A DNA stretch of 9,329 nucleotides from Limnochordia bacterium (GTDB lineage: Bacteria; Bacillota; Limnochordia; Darwinibacteriales; DTU012), in the NCBI GenBank assembly GCA_007116995.1, contig SKHL01000013.1, positions 1 through 9,329 on the forward strand, in the 5' to 3' direction. Shown here piece by piece: positions 7,029 through 9,329 of the stretch. The position numbers and the translations under genes are program-made. The notes beneath the pieces were generated by a model, which worked only from the letters and a program-made list of their open reading frames with translations, did not search any database and was not told where the DNA came from. Within the stretch, counting starts at the first letter, position 1; every line of letters begins with the position of its first letter.

Positions 7029-8348
7029 ATGGGTGATGTGTTTAAAAACGTTAGCAAGATCCAATTTGAGGGAAAAGGTTCCCAGAATCCTTTGGCCTTT
7101 AAGTATTATAACCCGACAGAGCAACTCGGTCATATGACTATGGCCGAGCACTTACGATATTCTGTTGCCTATTGGCACACATTTACAGGTGCTGGAGCGG
7201 ATCCATTTGGAGCACCAACAGTGTTTCGTCCTTGGGATGTTGTTAGCAATCCACTAGAACATGCTAAGGCACGCATGCGCGCGGCCTTTGAATTTTTGAG
7301 TAAACTTGGCGTGGAGTATTATTGTTTCCACGATCGGGATATCGCTCCTGAGGGCGACAGCTTAAGACAAACAAACAAATACCTTGACGAGATAGTAACG
7401 TTGGCGAAGGACTTGATGGCGGAAACGGGGATTAAGCTTTTGTGGGGTACGGCTAACTTGTTTTCCCATCCCCGATTTATGCACGGAGCGAGTACATCTT
7501 CAAATGCCGATGTACTGGCCTATGCTGGTGCGCAAGTGAAGAAAGCCTTGGAAATCACCAAAGAGTTAGGTGGAGAAAACTACGTATTCTGGGGTGGTCG
7601 AGAAGGCTATGAAACACTATTGAATACCGATATGAGCTTAGAGACGGATAATTTGGCTCGGTTTTTACGTATGGCGGTCGATTATGCCAAAGATATTGGG
7701 TTTACTGGTCAGTTCTTAATTGAACCAAAGCCTAAGGAACCTACGAAGCACCAGTATGATTTTGATGTAGCCACAGTCTTAGGCTTTTTAAAGAATTATG
7801 GATTGGATCCGTATTTTAAGATGAATATCGAAGCTAATCATGCGACCTTAGCTGGACACACCTTCCAACATGAGTTGCATTTTGCCAGAGTTAATGGAGT
7901 ATTAGGAAGTGTAGATGCTAATCAAGGGGATATGCTATTAGGGTGGGATACGGATCAAATGCCCACAGATATATATTCCGCAACTTTAGGTATGTATGAG
8001 ATCTTAAAGAATGGCGGTCTCCATTCGGGAGGACTGAACTTCGATGCTAAGCTACGGCGAGGATCTTTTGAGCTTGAAGATATGTTCTATGGTCACATAG
8101 CCGGGATGGATGCGTTTGCTCATGGGTTGAAAGTGGCTCATAAGCTGCTAGAAACTAGGGAACTAGAAGATTTCGTGTCCAAACGGTATGCTAGCTATCA
8201 ATCAGGGATCGGGCAACAGATTATACAAGGGAAAGTTGGCTTTAAGGAATTAGAGCAGTATGCCCTTGAGCATGACCAGATAGTGAATGTATCCGGTCGT
8301 CAAGAAATGTTAGAAGCTATCTTAAACCAGTATATTCTCACAGTGTAG
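7029..8348 (+). CDS. xylA: Xylose isomerase (class II)
   Basis: A 439-residue cytoplasmic enzyme interconverting D-xylose and D-xylulose (also D-glucose and D-fructose) with two divalent metals. Length and N-terminus are class II. The catalytic pair is His101/Asp104 in CFHDRD; VFWGGREG (186-193) includes substrate-pocket Trp188. Metal ligands and catalytic Lys are Glu232 and Lys234 (IEPKPKEPT), Glu268 and His271 (NIEANHA), Asp296 (SVDAN), Asp307 and Asp309 (GWDTD), and the Asp of LNFDAKLRR near 339. All key residues are intact, so the enzyme should be active. AGGAGG (7014-7019) lies 9 bases before the ATG. No xylB, xylR, transporter or xylosidase is adjacent: the gene stands alone between yhbY and nadD and has its own terminator. 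Confidence 0.98.
   Translation: MGDVFKNVSKIQFEGKGSQNPLAFKYYNPTEQLGHMTMAEHLRYSVAYWHTFTGAGADPFGAPTVFRPWDVVSNPLEHAKARMRAAFEFLSKLGVEYYCFHDRDIAPEGDSLRQTNKYLDEIVTLAKDLMAETGIKLLWGTANLFSHPRFMHGASTSSNADVLAYAGAQVKKALEITKELGGENYVFWGGREGYETLLNTDMSLETDNLARFLRMAVDYAKDIGFTGQFLIEPKPKEPTKHQYDFDVATVLGFLKNYGLDPYFKMNIEANHATLAGHTFQHELHFARVNGVLGSVDANQGDMLLGWDTDQMPTDIYSATLGMYEILKNGGLHSGGLNFDAKLRRGSFELEDMFYGHIAGMDAFAHGLKVAHKLLETRELEDFVSKRYASYQSGIGQQIIQGKVGFKELEQYALEHDQIVNVSGRQEMLEAILNQYILTV
7042..7057 (+). promoter_or_regulatory. Candidate cre (CcpA) site inside the xylA start region
   Basis: TTAAAAACGTTAGCAA, codons 5-10 of xylA, fits the catabolite-responsive-element consensus WTGNAARCGNWWWCAW at 14 of 16 positions (mismatches at 7044 and 7054). 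Intragenic cre sites near the start of xylose genes are known in Bacillus, but an AT-rich 16-mer with two mismatches can arise by chance. Confidence 0.3.
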
Positions 8349-8353
8349 TAGAG

Positions 8354-8378
8354 AAAGCGAGGCCTCCTCGCTTTTTTT
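8354..8378 (+). terminator. Intrinsic terminator of xylA
   Basis: AAAGCGAGG (8354-8362) pairs perfectly with CCTCGCTTT (8366-8374) around a CCT loop, running into seven T (8372-8378), five bases after the xylA stop. It is also the kind of hairpin plus T-tract that group IIC introns use as an insertion target, and intron-like sequence starts 4 bases later. Confidence 0.92.
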
Positions 8379-8550
8379 CGATGTGCGTCTGGCATGCTTA
8401 CTGCGCCAATGGGCTGAAGGAAGCCTCGTCACCTGACCAGCTGGAAGATAACCAGCAGGCAAGGGCGTCACTGGGAGTAGTGTCGTCTGGAGGAAGCCGA
8501 GGGGGAGTCATAGCGCAAGTGAACCGCGGCAGGCTTGTAAGGTGGGTAAC

Positions 8551-8625
8551 CTTGAAGAAGTAATTAAGGAACTAAATCCCGTTTTGAGAGGCTGGATTAA
8601 CTATTTCCGCATAGCTAACTGTAAG
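8551..8625 (+). pseudogene. Fragment of group II intron reverse transcriptase/maturase (GIIM domain)
   Basis: In the frame starting at 8551 the translation contains IKELNPVLRGWINYFRIAN, the highly characteristic start of the group II intron maturase-specific domain of intron-encoded proteins (IEPs). About 25 codons are recognisable. Upstream the frame reads into intron RNA-like sequence without start codon or SD and meets a stop at 8449; downstream, after NCK, it leaves the family pattern and stops at 8671. The reverse transcriptase domain (motifs 0-7 with YADD) is absent, so this is a dead fragment. Confidence 0.85.
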
Positions 8626-8652
8626 ACGCACGCGGTCCGTCCGCACCGTTCT
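8624..8652 (+). other. Degenerate domain V-like hairpin of the intron remnant
   Basis: GCGG (8632-8635) pairs with CCGC (8641-8644) around a 5-base loop; below it an AC bulge (8645-8646) and a lower stem AGACG (8624-8628) with CGTTCT (8647-8652, one bulged T). This recalls domain V, with its upper stem, two-base bulge and lower stem ending in GGTTCTG. The usual AGC catalytic triad is not clear and the stem is short, so if it is domain V it is decayed. Confidence 0.35.
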
Positions 8653-8664
8653 GGTGTGCTGCGA

Positions 8665-8692
8665 AAGAACTAGGCCTGATCACCTAGTTCTT
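8665..8692 (+). repeat. Perfect 10-bp hairpin near the 3' end of the intron remnant (domain VI-like)
   Basis: AAGAACTAGG (8665-8674) pairs perfectly with CCTAGTTCTT (8683-8692) around CCTGATCA. It lies between the domain V-like fold and the ACTCGAT end, where domain VI belongs. No bulged branch-point A is seen, in keeping with a IIC-like or degenerate element. No T-run follows directly, so a terminator role is less likely. Confidence 0.5.
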
Positions 8693-8723
8693 AGGTACTC
8701 GATTAATTTTTTAAAAAGTTTGG

Positions 8724-8743
8724 AGGAGAACTTTATGTCTCCT
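8724..8743 (+). promoter_or_regulatory. Hairpin masking the SD and start codon of the nadD leader ORF
   Basis: AGGAGA (8724-8729) is complementary to TCTCCT (8738-8743), leaving an 8-base loop that contains the ATG at 8735. The stem covers most of the SD GGAGGAG (8722-8728), so folding would reduce initiation. Only six pairs, so this is tentative. Confidence 0.4.
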
Positions 8744-8797
8744 ACGAACTATATAAGCAATGCTAGCTACCGCTTTGGGGGAAAAATTAATGCATAA
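8735..8797 (+). CDS. Candidate 20-residue leader peptide overlapping the nadD start
   Basis: The ORF starts at ATG 8735, 8 bases after a strong SD (GGAGG, 8722-8726), and encodes a 20-residue peptide beginning MSPTNYISN and ending in TAA at 8795-8797. It runs past the nadD ATG (8790) by 8 bp in another frame, the usual geometry of translational coupling. The nadD SD itself is weak (GGGGG, 8777-8781), so ribosomes ending the leader may feed nadD. The peptide has no family I recognise and no run of a regulatory amino acid. It could also be an accidental ORF left by the intron-side rearrangement. Confidence 0.4.
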   Translation: MSPTNYISNASYRFGGKINA

Positions 8798-9329
8798 GAA
8801 AATACGACGAATTGGCATCCTAGGTGGAACTTTCGATCCGGTTCATTACGGGCATCTAGTTACAGCCGAAGGTGCCCTAGGGAAGTACGGTTTAGATCAA
8901 GTTTTATTTGTTCCGTCCGGTAATCCACCACATAAGGATCCAAAACAAGTGACTGATAGCAAGCACCGCTATCTTATGACAGTGCTAGCGACAGTGACAA
9001 ATCCTTCCTTTGGGGTATCAAGAGTAGATATCGATCGGGAAGGTATCACATATACGATTGAGACACTACGAATATTACAGAAACGCTATGGATCAGAAAC
9101 TGAGCTTTTCTTCATCACAGGAGCTGATGCCATTTTAGAGATTATGAGTTGGAAGGATCATGAAAACCTACTAGAAATAGCTGAGTTTATCGCAGCGACT
9201 AGACCAGGGTTTAATCTAGGAGAACAAAATGATCAGATTAAGCAACTGTTTGCCCAGCATGAGAAACGATTACATTTACTACAGGTTCCAGCGATGGCCA
9301 TTTCTTCTACTGATATTCGTCAACGGGTA
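8790..9329 (+). CDS. nadD: Nicotinate-nucleotide adenylyltransferase, 3' end beyond the window
   Basis: 180 codons are visible, open at the right edge; the family is about 200 residues, so only the end is missing. NadD transfers AMP from ATP to nicotinate mononucleotide, making deamido-NAD, in NAD synthesis. The nucleotidyltransferase motif GGTFDPVHYGH (12-22; HxGH at His19-His22) and the C-terminal ISSTDIR (171-177) are both present, as are VPSGNPPHK and FITGADAILEI. ATG 8790 is supported by the start MHKKIRRIGILGGTFDP. The SD is weak and a short leader ORF overlaps the start. In Firmicutes nadD commonly follows obg/yhbY; here xylA and an intron remnant stand between them. Confidence 0.97.
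   Translation, partial: MHKKIRRIGILGGTFDPVHYGHLVTAEGALGKYGLDQVLFVPSGNPPHKDPKQVTDSKHRYLMTVLATVTNPSFGVSRVDIDREGITYTIETLRILQKRYGSETELFFITGADAILEIMSWKDHENLLEIAEFIAATRPGFNLGEQNDQIKQLFAQHEKRLHLLQVPAMAISSTDIRQRV

Larger units (their letters stand above)
8383..8703 (+). mobile_element. Remnant of a group IIC-like intron, internally deleted
   Basis: The left end GTGCGTCTGGCATG (8383-8396) resembles the 5' end of group IIC introns as I recall it for the Oceanobacillus intron (GTGTGCCCGGCATG). GGGCTGAAGGAAGCC (8410-8424) and GTCTGGAGGAAGCC...GGAGTCATAG (8485-8513) resemble domain I and pre-ORF segments. Then follow a scrap of the maturase-coding region (8551-8625), a domain V-like fold (8624-8652), a domain VI-like hairpin (8665-8692) and a right end TACTCGAT (8696-8703). 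A full element with ORF is about 1.9 kb, so most of domain I and nearly all the reverse transcriptase are missing. The position just downstream of the xylA terminator is the expected IIC target. It cannot move by itself. The exact ends are inferred. Confidence 0.75.

Noticed and set aside
8381..8563. 60-codon ORF starting ATG 8381 (protein beginning MCVWHAYC)
   Set aside because: It starts at the left edge of the intron remnant, has no SD, and its length is explained by stop-free structured intron RNA; the recognisable maturase fragment is in another frame.
1..9329. CRISPR arrays, tRNA or rRNA genes, defence systems
   Set aside because: No regularly spaced repeats, no cloverleaf or rRNA-like sequence and no defence gene families were seen on either strand.

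Overview
The window looks like chromosomal DNA of a Gram-positive, low-to-moderate GC bacterium of the Clostridia/Peptococcaceae grade. The evidence is gene order plus regulatory style: strong AGGAGG ribosome binding sites, a TTGACA/TAGAAT promoter, an L21-type leader, and an L27 carrying the Prp-cleaved N-terminal extension found in Firmicutes and relatives. All genes lie on the + strand.

Region 1 (1-4125): an untranslated stretch with a 15-bp imperfect inverted repeat leads into a translationally coupled pair, a B12-binding-type radical SAM protein (TIGR03960-like) and its 'radical SAM-linked' partner (DUF2344/TIGR03936-like). They are followed by rng, encoding an RNase E/G family endoribonuclease. 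The biochemical role of the first two is not known to me.

Region 2 (4126-5231): a near-consensus promoter begins on the base after the rng stop codon and drives an L21-leader-like 5' UTR and the compact operon rplU-prp-rpmA, closed by a strong intrinsic terminator. Prp is the cysteine protease that trims the N-terminus of L27, and its substrate is the next gene, overlapping it by 10 bp.

Region 3 (5232-6902): obg (ribosome-associated GTPase) and yhbY (CRM-domain RNA-binding protein), both linked to large-subunit assembly.

Region 4 (6903-8703): an apparently inserted block. A complete class II xylose isomerase gene (xylA) has its own SD and terminator but no xylB, xylR or transporter beside it. 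Just past the terminator T-tract is a roughly 320-bp, heavily deleted remnant of a group IIC-like intron. It keeps a typical 5' end (GTGCGTCTGGCATG), parts of domain I, about 25 codons of the maturase domain of the intron-encoded reverse transcriptase, a degenerate domain V-like fold, a domain VI-like hairpin and a ...CTCGAT 3' end.

Region 5 (8704-9329): a 20-codon leader ORF with a strong SD overlaps the start of nadD, which is complete at its 5' end and cut by the window end after 180 codons.

Apart from the xylA/intron block, the window is a conserved core of RNA processing, ribosome biogenesis and NAD synthesis. The most unusual parts are the intron fossil behind an orphan xylA and the candidate leader peptide of nadD.
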